Below, one piece after another: positions 22,434 through 34,885 of a stretch of 64,000 nucleotides of DNA (the stretch's first letter is position 1; each line of letters opens with the position of its first letter). Source of the stretch: Humulus lupulus (lineage: Eukaryota; Streptophyta; Magnoliopsida; Rosales; Cannabaceae); the NCBI RefSeq assembly GCF_963169125.1, contig NC_084795.1, positions 93,492,911 to 93,556,910 of the forward strand, in the 5' to 3' direction. The position numbers and the translations under genes were made by a program. The notes below the pieces were generated by a model, which ran no database searches, was not told where the DNA came from, and saw only the letters and a program-made list of their open reading frames with translations.

Positions 22434-23500
22434 AACATTCAGCTCGTCGACCTCAGTGGATGATGCGAGCCTGGCTAGGGCGTCTGTATTCGAATTTCGC
22501 TCTCGGGGTACCTACTCTATCGTATAAAACTCAAAATGTTCGAGTGCTGCTTTTGCTTTATCCAGATATGCAGCCATTCTTGTCCCCTGAGCCTGGTATT
22601 CCCCTAAGATTTGGTTGACCACCAACTGAGAGTCACTATAGCAATGTATCGCCTTAGCTTTGAGTTCCTTGGCTATTCGAAGTCCTGCCAATAGAGCTTC
22701 GTATTCAGCCTCGTTATTTGATGCTTCGAAGTCAAATCTTAAAGCGGAGTGAAATCGACTCCTATTTGGGGTGATCAATATTATTCCTGCCCTCGATCCA
22801 TTCTTGTTGGAAGACCCATCGACATAAAGTTTCCACAGCTCGCGGGCCTGGGTTATAACTTCATCGTCAGTCACTCCGGTGCATTCCACTATGAAGTCTG
22901 ACAGGGCCTGTCCTCTAATGGTTGTCCTCGGATGATAAGTAATCTAGAATTGTCTGAGCTCAATAGCCCATTTCAATAATTGGCCCGAGCCCTCTGGCTT
23001 TGATAAGACTTGTTGTAGTGGTTGGTTAGTCAGCACATGGATGGGGTGTGCTTGAAAGTAAGGTCAGAGCTTTCGAGACGAGTGAATTAGGCTGAGAGCC
23101 AATTTCTCCATTTAGGGGTATCTCGATTCTGGCCCTAGTAACCTTTTGCTGACATAATATATTGGCTTTTGCACCTTCTGGTCTTCTTGGACGAGCATGG
23201 CGCTGATGGCGTGTTCAGTTGTAGCAAGATATAGATATAAAATTTCTCCTGTGATAGGTTTCGACAAGATAGGAGGCTCCGCGAGATGCTTCTTGAGCTT
23301 TTGGAATGCTAGCTCGCATTCCTCTGACCACTCGAACTTTTTTCCCCCTCTCAAAAGATTAAAAAATGGTAAACAGCGGTCTGTAGATTTCGAGATAAAC
23401 CTACTTAATGCTGCCATCCGCTCAGTCAAACTCTGGACATCTCTATGCTTTCGAGGTGAGGGCATGTCAATTAACGCCTGGATCTTGTCAGGATTAGCCT
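22434..23500 (-). pseudogene. RNase H region of element 2 pol
   Basis: 22889-22512 carries YVDGSSNKNGS, SNNEAEYEAL and the DSQLVVNQI segment, which hold the acidic RNase H residues. The connection part (YYVSKRLLGPESRYP) lies at 23150 in the stretch 23609-23112. Stops and shifts separate the two. Confidence 0.82.
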
Positions 23501-24250
23501 CTATCCTCGTGCATTTACGATGAAACCGAGGAACTTTCCCGACGACACTCCAAATGAGCATTCTTGGGGGTTGAGCTTCATGTTGTATTTCTGAAGTACG
23601 GTGAAGCATTCTTCAAGGTCGTCCACATGGTTATTGTTAGATTTGACCAACATATCATCAACATAAACTTCCATGTTATTTCATATCTGTTTAGAGAACA
23701 TCATATTTATGAGCCATTGGTATATGGCTCCAGCATTCTTGAGCTCGAACGGCATGACATTGTAGCAATACAGTCATTTTTCTGTTACAAAACTCGTATG
23801 TTCTTGATCCGGGGCATGCATGGCAATCTGGTTATATCCAGAATAGGCATCCATGAATGACATAAGTCCATGCCCAGCTGTGGCATCTACAAGCTAGTCG
23901 ATCCGAGGTAGGGGAAGCAGTCCTTAGGACATGCTTTATTGAGGTCCGAGTAATCAATACAGGTTCGCCATGTTCCGTTAGGTTTCAGAACTAGCAACGA
24001 GTTAGCAACCCACTCCGGCTAGAAGGCGTCTCATATAAATTGATTTGCCTTTAACCTGTCGACATCTTCCTTCAGGGCTTTCTTTCTGTCGTCGTCAAGG
24101 AGTCTCCGATTTTGCTGCTTTGGGGGGAAACTCTTGTTAATATTAAGAACATGGCTTATCACATTCGGGCTTATTCCTACCATGTCCGAATGTGACCGCG
24201 CGAAAACATCCTGGTTCTTTCTCAGAAATCAAATTAATTGCTATTTGGTT
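23501..24250 (-). pseudogene. Reverse transcriptase region of element 2 pol
   Basis: RT blocks can be read in pieces. The YVDDMLVKS catalytic segment lies near 23655-23630, preceded by an in-frame stop at about 23681. Blocks for the first catalytic Asp and the DLNKACPKD text lie near 23850-23960 with changes. Many stops in 23620-24060 mark it as decayed, more so than its gag. Confidence 0.75.
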
Positions 24251-24435
24251 TCTTCCGGAAGGCCTTTCCCTACCTTTACTGTTTTCGGGGGGTCTACTTC
24301 TTCGAGGTTGACCTCTTCGAGCTCTTCTAATGGCTTGAGATCGGCTCTTTCCTCTACCCTTGGATCAATTTCTTCATCTATCTCGAAGACTGTCACATCC
24401 TTGTTCGGAATTATGACAAATGTTTGTGCACTTGT

Positions 24436-25370
24436 CTATTTTTTCCCTCTAATGGAAATGCTGTAACATTCCCTTCCCGCGAGCTGGTCTCCTTTCAGCG
24501 TCCCGATGCCACTAGAAGTTGGGAACTTGATGGCCAGGTGCCTAACAGACAATGCTGCCCCTAGCCTTACCAGGGCAGGTCTCCCGAGCAGTACGTTGTA
24601 GGTTGATGGAAGATCCACTACTATAAACTCCATCATCTTGGTTGTCGAGATTGGGAAGTCTCCCAAGGTCACCGGGAGTTCAATGGATCCCACATAGGCA
24701 ATCCCTTATCTTGAAAAACCGTACAGCGTCATTGCACAGGCCTTTAGGTCGCGAAGCGCGAGCCCTATCTTTTCTAAGGTGGCCTTATAAAGGATATTTA
24801 CTGAGCTCCCGTTATTAATCAGGACTTTTTGTACCCTCTTATTCGTGAGCTGAAGGGTGATGACCAGTGGGTCGTTGTGAGGGAATTGTACATGAGACGC
24901 ATCATCCTTAGTAAATGTTATGGGTTGAGATTCAACCCTTTGCTGTTTTGGAGCTCTAGGCTCGGGTTTGTAAGGAGATCTGTCACCTGTTTTCAGCTCA
25001 TTCACATATCGTTTATGGGCGTTCTTGCCCAATCCTGCGATATTTGGTCCCCCCGAGATGGTTATGACATCTTCTCCATCAATCAGAGGGGGTCGTTCGT
25101 CCTCCCTTGCTTGGGAGTTGTTGTTTTGGACAGGAGGTGCTGTTGCTGCCCTTTGGCTGGTAGAAGCCTGATTAGGGTTTTGATTTCTAATATATTGCCT
25201 GAAATATCCTCTCGAGATCAGGCCTTCGATTTCATCTTTTAATTGCCTGCATTAATCGGTTGTATGTCTGATATCTCTATGGAATCTACAGTATTTGTTG
25301 GAGTCTCTTTTCTCTTTTTGGTTTCTCATGGGGTCCGGACGTCTGAAAGGGACCTGGTTTTCATTAGTCA
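24436..25370 (-). pseudogene. Gag end and aspartic protease of element 2
   Basis: The gag zinc-knuckle-like segment and CRQLKDEIEGL text lie near 25300-25190. The protease region is in 25032-24706, where the active-site motif reads VLINNGSS. Asn stands in the place of the usual Asp. After a stop near 24705 the protease C-terminal half continues (VLLGRPALVRLG) in 24693-24436. Confidence 0.78.
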
Positions 25371-25383
25371 AGTAAATATTCTC

Positions 25384-27327
25384 TCAAGACTCATTGAGCT
25401 TGGTATACACTTTGTATACGAATAAATATCTTTCCCCTTTCTTCTTCTTTCCCCCTTCCGCCTCTGGATTATTCCCTTCATTCTTCTTTCTTTTAGAAGG
25501 GTTGTCCCCAGGGGGTTTTGAGGTCGTAGGATCCGCCGAGGACAAAGCAGAGTTTGCATTTGTTGTTGTAGTTATGAGTTGAGAGGTCATATTCAATGCT
25601 AACCTCGCCTCTTCTACAGTAATAGACCTCTGAGCTCGTCGATTGAACTCGGTTAAGGACCTTACAGGTTTCCTCTGCATGTCCTCCCAGAGAGGACTTC
25701 CTGGCATTACTCCGGCTCAGATAGCCATTAAATGGCCACTGTCATCTACGTCACGAGCTCGGGCGACTTCCAAATTAAACCTTGTTAGGTAACTTTTTAA
25801 TGTTTCATTCAGCTGCTGTCGAACATTGGTCAAGGCAGACGTCTCGGGCCTAATTTCGACCATGGCTTTGAATTGCTTTTTGAAATCTCTAGACAATTAA
25901 TCCCAAGAAGCGATCAAATGTATCTTATACTTCTCAAACCATTTTTTTGCTGGTCCTATGAGCGATGCTGGAAACATCATGCATCTGAGCTCGTAGCCCA
26001 CATTACTCGCTCGCATGATTGTATTGAACGTACTCAAATGATTGTATGGATCAAAATTCCCATCAAATGGTGTGACATGAGGAATTTGGAATCCCTGAGG
26101 AAACGGGGTGCTGGAAATATGGGGGACGAAGGGTTCGAGTTCTTCGTCGAACTCTTCGTCCCGATCCCGACCTTGTTCATTTTGTAAGAGCCTGAACACT
26201 CTTTCCAGTTGTTCAATCCTTTCTTGGACTGGATCCACAAGGGGTCTGACTTGAAACTGGTTATCGTTGATCACAACCCCAGTTTCGCGCCTCCGCATAG
26301 GATTCTTGCATCCATTGAGATGATCCCTCAAATCTGGATTCGAGGGGTTATCATTACCCCGATTATGGTTCAGGTGTTCTCGTAAATCTGGGTGATCCCT
26401 TCGATTCCCAGTATTTCTGCATCCCTGGTCATACATACTGACCGATCTAGTGTCTCCCGAGCCTTCACTGACATGGCTCGTCGCGCGGTTGTTTCGAGAT
26501 GGGTTCCTTACTGGTTGCCTCGTCTCAATAGTATGAGACCGAGACATTTGGCTTCCCGTGGGTTGGGTACCTCTATGCTCCCTAGCAGTCTCCCCATTCC
26601 CATGTCTTTGCCCAGCTCGCCTTTCCCTATCGCCCCGAGTCGGTTGCGTGTTTCTCCGAGTTGGTGAGGGATACCTTATCGGCGATGGTGGGTGCCTTAT
26701 GGGTGATGGTGGCTGCCATCCATTATGAGGCCTAGAAGGTCCTGAGTTTGCTCGAACCGGTTCAGGAACGCTCTGTGCGTTACCAAGATTTTGGGTCCTA
26801 GCCTCCATGGGGGCTCGGTCATTCCCTATCTCGCTCTGTACCTCCGTAGTTGAGTTGACAGGAGCTCTAGCCCGGGTACTTCTCCGGGGCCTTGATGGAG
26901 CAGGTTGTTCTGCTGGTGGTGGAGGTTGCTCCGTTCTCCGGGTGGCAGCGTTTTTGCGCGGTCGCCCACGAGGCCTGTGTGGTGGAACATGAACGTCTCG
27001 TGGAGGCAGAACTTGGGCCTCTGGCGGAGGCGGGGCCTGAGCCTCCTGGGCCTCGGCAGCCAGTTTAGCCAGCTCCTCATTATGTTTCTTGGCTTCTGCC
27101 AACTGCTTTTGCAGTGGACGATTTTCGAGCTCCACTATTGGGACATATCGTTCTGGAATATAATACATGTCCTTGTTGTCCCTGAGGGTCGGTGGTCCCC
27201 GAGAGTCGGATGACCCACTCCTCTCATCAGGGTCCGAATTCACCATAGGTTGTTTTCCAGGGCGACGGGGGTAGTCAGCTTCATCTAAAATTTCCTCCTC
27301 TGGAATGTTGGGATCATTCGCTGCCAT
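25384..27327 (-). pseudogene. gag of element 2
   Basis: It starts at the ATG at 27325-27327, 51 bases after the primer site, and stays open for 476 codons to 25897. The N-terminal two thirds are rich in Pro, Arg and Gln. The retrotransposon gag domain begins near codon 400 (DPYNHLSTF) and runs to the stop after LIASWD. The same frame goes on after that stop with LSRDFKKQF, so a single base change ended the ORF. A later piece at 25707-25384 continues to the basic region. Gag forms the particle. Confidence 0.85.
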
Positions 27328-27377
27328 TGTTGATTCAGGGAGGCTTTTTGACTAGACTCACACGCGTACTTCTTAAT

Positions 27378-27396
27378 GTGCTCAATGAAAGCACCA
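27378..27396 (-). other. Primer binding site of element 2
   Basis: On the minus strand TGGTGCTTTCATTGAG lies 3 bases from the 5' LTR. It equals the site of elements 1 and 3 over 16 bases, then differs. Confidence 0.65.
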
Positions 27397-27399
27397 ATC

Positions 27400-28234
27400 T
27401 CTTCACACCGTTTTTCGTCAACTTAAACACTAGAGCAATTAAGCAAATGGAAAATGGAGCGAATGAATTTAAAGAGGAAGATTAGAAGGTTTTTACGTGG
27501 TTCAGCAGTTAATTCTGCCTAGCCCACGAGTCTATGTTATTAAAACTTGGAGTTTTCTGAAAATTCTTCAATGATGAATTACCCAAAGCTTTCTCCCAAG
27601 AAAATCAGAAATCAGAATTCCATCCTCTACAAGTGGTGATTCCTTCTCTATTTATAGGGAAGGTTACAGAGTTCATTCCCACATATTTCGGGAAGATCTT
27701 CTGTATATCAATTGAAATAATGATATTAAATGCAATATCTTCCTATATACACGAAAACGTCCCATGGAAATCGGGAACAAATAACAGATTAAATGATATC
27801 CCTTAAATTAAGGGATTAAATAACAATAAATACGTTCACACGTAATGGGTTATTTATGATGAATTATCCAATCATCGAGATCGGCCATTAGCATTGAATT
27901 TTTCGAGACCAAGAGTCATTCACGAGCTTGCCACCCCAACTTCGTGCTATGCTCAGGGCATGTGGATGCCGACGAAGCTGCAACATCCGAGCTTGTACTT
28001 CCCGAGTTCGAGCTATCTTGCTTGAAGGCAATTGGTGAAAAATATGTTTAAGTGTCATGCCGTGCGAGCTCAGAACATATTCGAGGTTACACATCTTCGA
28101 GCTTCTGAGGTCGGCAATTACAGCAGAGCGGTCTGATTGAAGGATCAAATGACGACCATGCATACTTCGAGCTCACATTCGTCGAGCCCAGCTGTCGAGA
28201 TCAAGACTTCTTATCTCGAAATCTGGGTATAACA
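27400..28234 (-). repeat. Element 2, 5' LTR
   Basis: It matches 15574-16410. The first dinucleotide is TC instead of TG on the plus strand. The TATA box for gag-pol is the complement of 27649-27656. It ends AACA and is followed by CTTTT. Confidence 0.92.
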
Positions 28235-28239
28235 CTTTT
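28235..28239. repeat. Target-site duplication CTTTT of element 2 (right copy)
   Basis: Identical to 15569-15573. Confidence 0.85.
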
Positions 28240-30808
28240 ATTATTTATAAGTAACTAATTCTTTAATTATAATAATAAATAATCATATATAATTGACATT
28301 TATTTCAAAATTTTCCATCTGTATTTATCTTTTTATTGTTTTGACATTTCAAAATAAAAATAAAAATATTTATTTATATTTAAATAAAATATTTGGAAAT
28401 GACTAATTTTTTAATAATTATAATAATAAATTAATCATATATAAATTGACTTTTATCTTCAAGATTTATTGTTTTGATATTTCAAATTTAAAACCAAAAT
28501 ATCTTAACAATATAATGTATACACGTGATATTAATTTGATTGAGAACATTATTAATTAAATTAATAAAAAAATTATTTTAAAAAATGAATGATTGTGTAA
28601 AAGCTCATGATTTATAAATTTTCTACCCTAAAAATTAAAAAAATTATATAATAAACAAAAAACAACGCAAAGCGTATAAAATAATACTAACATTAAATAA
28701 AAGCACACGTAGAAAAAGTAGTTCAAATTTTATTTTTGGCACTTTAATTGTTCAGAATTTCTCAAAAACCTGTAGGAGGCTCGCTATATAATGAATATTA
28801 TCGTGAAAAAAATTACAATCAAGACGTCTTTACATATACATATAAGGAGCATGTTGTACAGGATGAAAATGAATCTCTTACACACAATCTCCCAAAAAAT
28901 ATTTAAAAAATATATACATTTTAATCATTGCAAAAAACTGGGCGAAGCGCGGCTATATTTTCTAGTATTTATATGAAGGAGAGCATCAATGAGATGATGT
29001 GTCACTCTAAAATTACTTCAAGTCACTATTCGATTTTATAAATGTTTCCCATTTTTTAATTCTTCTTTTTCTAATTTATGATTATTAGTTAATAATTAAA
29101 AAAGAAAAAACTAAAATATCTAAACTATCTTCACATTTTTTTAATTCTTTTTTCTTTAAATTTATTATTATTAGTTAATATTTAAAAAAGAAAAAACTAA
29201 AATATATAAACTATCTAAATATCTATAAATATAACCGCTAAATTTAATTTTATTTCGCATTTTTTAATTCTTCTTTTTCAAATTTATGATTATTAGTTAA
29301 TAATCTATATCTATATATTTATATGAAGGAGAGCATCCAAGAGACTAAAATATCTAAATTATCTAAATATCTATAAATCTAACCGTTAAATTCACTTTCT
29401 ATTTTCTTATTTTTTATCATTTTTTATTCAACTTTCTCTAAAAAATATATATTTTTATTCTACTTTTTTTAAGATATATATAATAATAATAGTAAATATA
29501 ACTCTATTTTATTTTATTTTCTAAATATCTATCTATATATAATAATAAATTAATTACTATTAATTGTATTTTTGCATTCCTATATAAATATACATTTAAA
29601 TCTATATATTTATATAAAGAAGAACTTCAAGAAGATGATGTGGCACTATAAAATTGCTCTAAATCAATTATCTATTTTCTTATTTTTTTCTCATTTTTTA
29701 TTCAATTTTTTCTAAAAAAAATATTTTTATTTACTTTTTTTTTCAAAATATATAATAATAATAGTAATTAATTCTATTTTATTTTCTAAATATCTATCTA
29801 TATATAATAATAAATTAATTACTATTAACTATATTTTTACATGCATATATAAATATATATCTAAATGATTTAAAAATTAAACTACAACACAGTTATATAA
29901 AAGAAAATATATTATATCTACTGTATTTTAATTAAATATTATTTCTGAAAATTCAATACTAACTCTTTATTAAATAATTTTTTAATAATTTATTTTACCA
30001 TTTTAAAAATAAAGGGTCCAAATAAGTAATTGACTAAAATACACGCACTTCAAATAATCTATCAATATATTCTTATTTTTAATGATTTGACAAAACACGA
30101 GTTCCAAAAGTTAATTTTTTAAAATAATGGGTCCAAACAGGTAATCAGCTAAAATATAACGTTCATAATAGTGTGAACACTTACACAAAACATATTATAT
30201 ATATAATTCACTTTTTATAAAGAATTTTAACTTTTTAAATACATACATGGTCCAAAGGTTAATTTAAAAAAAAAAAAAAGAGTCCAAATGGGTAATCAAC
30301 TAAAATAGAATGTTCATAATAGTGTGAATCCTTACACTAAACATATTATATATATAATTTAATTTTTATTAAGAATTTTAACGTTTTGAATACACACAGT
30401 CCAAATTTGGGTTAATTTTTATTAATAAAATGTCAAAATAGAGTATTCAAATAATCGATTTATCTATTCCTATTTTTAACCTTTCGACAAAACACGAGGT
30501 CTAAAAGTTAATTTTTAAATATAAAGAGTAATCAGCCAAAATAACCCTTACACAAAACACAAGTTTCTTTATACATAATTTAGACTTTATATAAAAAAAA
30601 AATACCAGTTTGACCTTTGTGCTTTTTTTCGAATACGCAACCAGCTCATGCGTTTTGTTAAATGACAATTTAGAGCCTATGTTTTACAAAATGGATCAAA
30701 ATAGTACCTTAGAGCCAATTTTGATCAAAATATTTTCAAATATGATATTTACTTCTCAGTTCCTTGACCACTTTCTCTACTACTGCGAACCCATCTCATC
30801 TCCAACGA
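28240..30808. other. AT-rich DNA with repeated Helitron-like 5' ends
   Basis: No gene. Three similar segments of the form TATATTTATATGAAGGAGAGC occur at about 28967, 29310 and 29601. The last two start with TC after A, and the first and third continue with a GATGATGTGKCAC motif, as plant Helitron 5' ends do. Beyond 29900 two related stretches (about 30130-30200 and 30280-30360) share a text with GTGTGAACACTTACAC and ACATATTATATATATAATT. Confidence 0.4.
28942..28965 (+). mobile_element. Possible Helitron 3' end
   Basis: A short hairpin, GCGAAGCGC, stands about 11 bases before CTAG followed by T. This is the hairpin-plus-CTRR layout of plant Helitron 3' ends. No helicase gene is present, and the matching 5' end of this copy is not fixed. 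Confidence 0.35.
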
Positions 30809-30849
30809 CTCGTGAATTGATCTTAAAATTGAAAATATTTTAACAAAAA

Positions 30850-33150
30850 TTGGGTAAGAAGTGATAGAGGGGGAGAGTAATTCTCTAATGAATTCAATAT
30901 ATTTTGTGAAGAAAATGGTATAATTCATGAGTGCATCGCACCTTATACACCACAACACAATGGTGTTGCCGAAAGGAAAAATAGGACTTATCTAGAGATG
31001 ATAAATTCTATGTTGGTGTTTTCTAAGTTGAATTTCAACTTATGGGGTGAAGCGTTATTAACCTCTTGTCACATTCTTAATCGAATACCGATGAAGAAAA
31101 ATGAGATATCTCCATATGAGTTATGGAAAGGAAGAAAACTCAACATAGGGTGCTTCAAAGTGTGGGGGTGTCTTGCATATTGCAAGAAAAATGAACCAAA
31201 TAGAACAAAGTTAGGTTCAAGAGCCATAAAGTGTGCTTTTGTTGGTTATGCCAACAATAGTAAAGCTTATAGGCTATTGGACTTAGAGTCTAATATTGTG
31301 ATTGAATCTAGGAAAGTTGAATTCTTTGAGAACATGCTATGTGACAACAATTCTCCAGCTTCAACATCTCTAAAGGGAAATTTGTTATATGAGAACAATT
31401 CTCAAGCTTCTACATCCAAAGTTGATTCTCAAGAGGAGAATTATCAAAAGAATGTAAAGCAACCCTTTGAACTTAGAAGAAGTCAAAGACTTAAAAAGGA
31501 GAAAAGTCTAGCAATGGATGAGATAGATTATCAACAAATTTCATTCTACATGGTAAAAGGAAATAGAGAGGAAGTCATTAGGAAAATCCCTATTGTACTT
31601 CTCATTGAGGATGATCCTAAGACTTCTAGAGAAGCTATGCAATCAAGAGATAGTGCATTTTGGAAAGAAGCCATCAATGATGAGATGAATTCCATTCTTT
31701 CCAACAACACTTGGGAATTGGTAGATCTCCCATCGGGGTCTAAACCAATTGGGTGTAAGTGGGTATTTAGGAGAAAATACCACACTGACGGCACTATCCA
31801 AACCTTTAAAGCTAGATTAGTAGCTAAAGGGTTTAGGCAAAAAGAGGGTATCGATTATTTTGATACCTATGCGCCTGTTGTAAGAACAACTTCTATAATA
31901 ATTTTGTTCGCTTTAGCTTCTATACTCAACTTGTATGTTCATCAAATAGATTTCAAAACGGCATTCCTTAATGGTGACCTCAATGAGGAGGTCTATATGG
32001 AACAACCCGAAGGGTTTGTCCTACCAAAATATGAACATAAAGTATGTAGACTTGTAAAATCTTTATATGGATTGAAACAAGCTCCTGCACAATGGCATGA
32101 GAAATTTTATCAAGCCATCATGTCTAATGGGTTTAGACATAACAATCAAGGCAAGTGTTTGTATTCCAAAACTTGTAAGGGATATGTGATCATTGTTTGC
32201 TTATATGTGGATGACATACTTATTCTAAGTGATAGCGTGAAAGGGATGGAAGAAACGAAGAGGTTTCTATCATCAACCTTCAAGATGAAAGATCTTGGAG
32301 AAGTTGACACCATACTTGGTATCAAAGTAAAGAAACATAGTGGGGGTTTTGCGTTGGTTCAAGCCCACTATGTTGAGAAAGTATTGAACAAATTTAACCA
32401 TCTCAAGGTTAAAGATGTCAATACTCCATTCGATCATAGTGTAAAACTAGAGAAGAATGAAGGAAGAGCGATGGCTCAATTGGAGTACGCTAGTGCTATA
32501 GAAAGTCTAATGTATGCTGCTCAATGTACTAGACCTAAAATAGCATTTGCGGTGAGTAAACTTAATAGGTTTACAAGTGATCCAAGTGTGGATCACTGGA
32601 AGGCTATTGGAAGAGTCCTAGGTTATCTCAAGAAAACCGAAGGACTATGCCTTCACTACTCCAAATTTCCTTCAATCTTAGAAGGATATACATATGCAAG
32701 CTAGATATCCAATCTTGGGGACAACTTGTCCACAACTAGTTGGGTATTTACACTTGGTGGGGGTGCAATTTCTTGGGGTTCCAAGAAACAAACCTGTATA
32801 TCTCATTTTTCTATGGAAGCAGATTTTATAGCTCTGGCTGCTACCGGCAAAGAGGCTGAATGGTTAAGGGATTTGTTGATAAAGACACCCCTAATCAAAG
32901 AGAATGTATCCCCTATATCGATACATTGTGATAGCCAAGCGACATTGGCTAGAGCATACAACGGAGTGTACAATGGGAAGTCTAGACACATTAGTCTAAG
33001 ACATGGATATGTAAGAGAATTGATTCAAAGATGAGTCATCTCAATATCCTAGTGAGAACAAGTGAAAATCTGGCAGATCCTTTCACTAAGCCACTAACGA
33101 GGGATTTAGTGGCTACATCATCTCGAGGGATGGGACTTAAACTCCCTAAA
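30850..33150 (+). pseudogene. Copia integrase end, reverse transcriptase and RNase H
   Basis: Integrase C-terminal text (PYTPQHNGVAERKNR at about 30938-30985) leads into an open stretch of 568 codons (30998-32704). That stretch has the Copia RT blocks: WVFRRKYHTDG, ARLVAKGFRQ, FKTAFLNGDL with the first Asp, and LYVDDILILS with the Asp pair. A TAG at 32702 ends it. The frame goes on to 33034 with RNase H text (KKQTCISHFSMEADF, IHCDSQATLA) until another stop. A TAA at 30891 interrupts integrase. Order IN-RT-RH is the Copia order. Confidence 0.9.
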
Positions 33151-33683
33151 AAGATTCACGATTGATGGTAACCTATCTTCACACTAGTTATTCAACATGT
33201 GTTAGGTTCAATAGGTAACAACAAGTCAATCAAGTGAATATTAGTTGTACTCAAAACAAGTCCCATATGAGATATTGAGTACTTATGAGTTACCAAGTTG
33301 AGGATTAAAACCAAAAGGTTTTTTAATAGAATTCAGTCTTGTGAAGACAAGTATTTTTGGTAACAAAATACTGTAAGAATTCTACCTATATGGACGTAGG
33401 GGTGGTGCCGCCTCTCATGAGAATTGGGAGTATTCTTAAGAACGTCCATGAATGGAAAGTGCACATGGCCATTAACGGTGCAAAGCGCGACATAGAGGTC
33501 TCAAGCGAACATCGCAAAGGTGTGTGTTATCACCGATTTGTTATCATGAAAGGATGGTTCAATGCCTAGTGCAACCAAATTTTCGACAAATTTTGTGATA
33601 ATTACACTATAGTAAAGTTCAAGTAGAAAAACACTTTACTTTATGCACTAATGAAATGACTCCTATAAGAGAGAGTTCTTATT

Positions 33684-33771
33684 TAATCAAGTGGGGGGTT
33701 TGTTATATTTTAAATATAATGATTGATTAACTAAGTGTTACAATAGATAACTATTTAATCTAGTGGGGGAA
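33684..33771 (+). repeat. Two tandem polypurine-tract-like sites before the Copia LTR
   Basis: AATCAAGTGGGGGG plus TGTTATATT at 33684-33709 is repeated as AATCTAGTGGGGGAA plus TGTTATATT at 33757-33780. The second is the functional-looking tract next to the LTR. The first looks like a copy of the same junction about 71 bp upstream. Confidence 0.7.
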
Positions 33772-34885
33772 TGTTATATTGTTTTATAATATAATGTAAT
33801 ATTATATTATATTATAATATAATGTTTTAGATTAAATAAATGTGACAAAGAGTGTCACATATTGTAACATATAATAGAGAGTTACAATATTTAGATATAT
33901 GAGAAATATCCAAATATGTAACATATTTAGTGTTACAAATTCAGCTATAAATTTGTAACTTCCAAATATTACCCTTTATTGTGTAAATTTGGTGTTACAC
34001 AATATTGAGATGAATTTCATAAAGCCATATCTGAAATGGCTGTTAGAGATATGATTTTAACCCCAATAATGCATTTTGGGGGTTACAAAATCATTTGGGA
34101 GGGTTTGGAACAATTTGGAAAAACACACAAAATTTTGTGTTGAAAATGGTCAGTGGTCGCGACCACACAGGCCAAAAACTGACCATTTTTTCAGTTTTTT
34201 CATTCTTTGTTGAACGTCTCAAAAAACTCAAATAACTCTCAAATCTCATTTTTAATTCCATAATAATCCAATTAATAATTGGTAACAGCCATGGGGGTTG
34301 GTGGAATTTGAAATTCAAAGGGTGTCTCTAAACTCTATAAATAGGAGTCTATTGCTTACTTGATAGACACAAACTTTTCTATCCATTAGAGCACTTGGCT
34401 AGAAACACCTTGAGGCTTGATTATTCCAGAAAGAATTTCCTAAAATCTGTGAGAGATCCCTTAGTGCTTGAGTTAGGGGGAAATAAGCTTTTGGACAAAG
34501 GTTTCAAACCTTGTTCAAGTTGGTGATCCCCAACACTCTTCACTTTGGTTGTGTGAGTGAGAGTTTCTTATTATTTTGCTCTTGTATTTATTTTCTTCTA
34601 TTATTTTTCTTCTTATCATTCGTGTTTTATTTACTTGTATCTTTGCTTAGATTTGTAATCTCACCTACGTCTTTCTTTTAACTACCTCAAGTTTATTTGT
34701 ATCTTTTTGTCAAAAGTTGTATTTTCTATTTCAATCATCTTCTTCTTCTTTCTCTATATTTATTTGTATTTTCAGTTATAGAGTTGTAACTCTCTTTTTC
34801 ATCAATCATTATTTATTTTTAATATACTGCATAGAGTTGTATTTTATTACCATTTCTATTGAGGCAAATACATATTTTCCTAACA
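33772..34885 (+). repeat. Copia 3' LTR
   Basis: It starts TGTTATATTG and ends CCTAACA. It matches the solo LTR at 53289-54435 along its length. The TATA box is at 34336-34343, with long T-rich downstream text typical of R/U5. Confidence 0.88.

Larger units (their letters stand above)
15574..28234 (-). mobile_element. Element 2: full-length Tat-type Ty3/gypsy LTR retrotransposon
   Basis: About 12.7 kb with LTRs of 837 and 835 bp and a perfect CTTTT duplication. It has the same order as element 1 on the minus strand and also carries the antisense gene. LTR sequences differ from element 1, so it is another family. Its LTR pair looks more alike than that of element 1, suggesting a younger insertion. 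Gag is nearly open, but RT, RNase H and integrase carry stops. Confidence 0.93.
30809..34885 (+). mobile_element. 5'-truncated Ty1/Copia element
   Basis: The 5' LTR, gag, protease and the first part of integrase are missing. What remains is integrase C-terminal half, RT, RNase H, polypurine tract and 3' LTR. It begins inside integrase (RSDRGGE) after unrelated AT-rich DNA. Its LTR end abuts the middle of the integrase of element 3, so it probably inserted there before a deletion removed its left half. Confidence 0.85.

Noticed and set aside
26392..27213. Plus-strand open frames opposite gag of element 2
   Set aside because: Shadows of the Pro/Arg-rich gag frame; no motifs.
28791..28976. 61-codon open frame in AT-rich DNA
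   Set aside because: Low-complexity, Lys/Ile-rich, no homology, and it ends at the possible Helitron end.
33357..33569. 70-codon open frame after the Copia RNase H
   Set aside because: It lies in the 3' untranslated part before the polypurine tract, with no domain.
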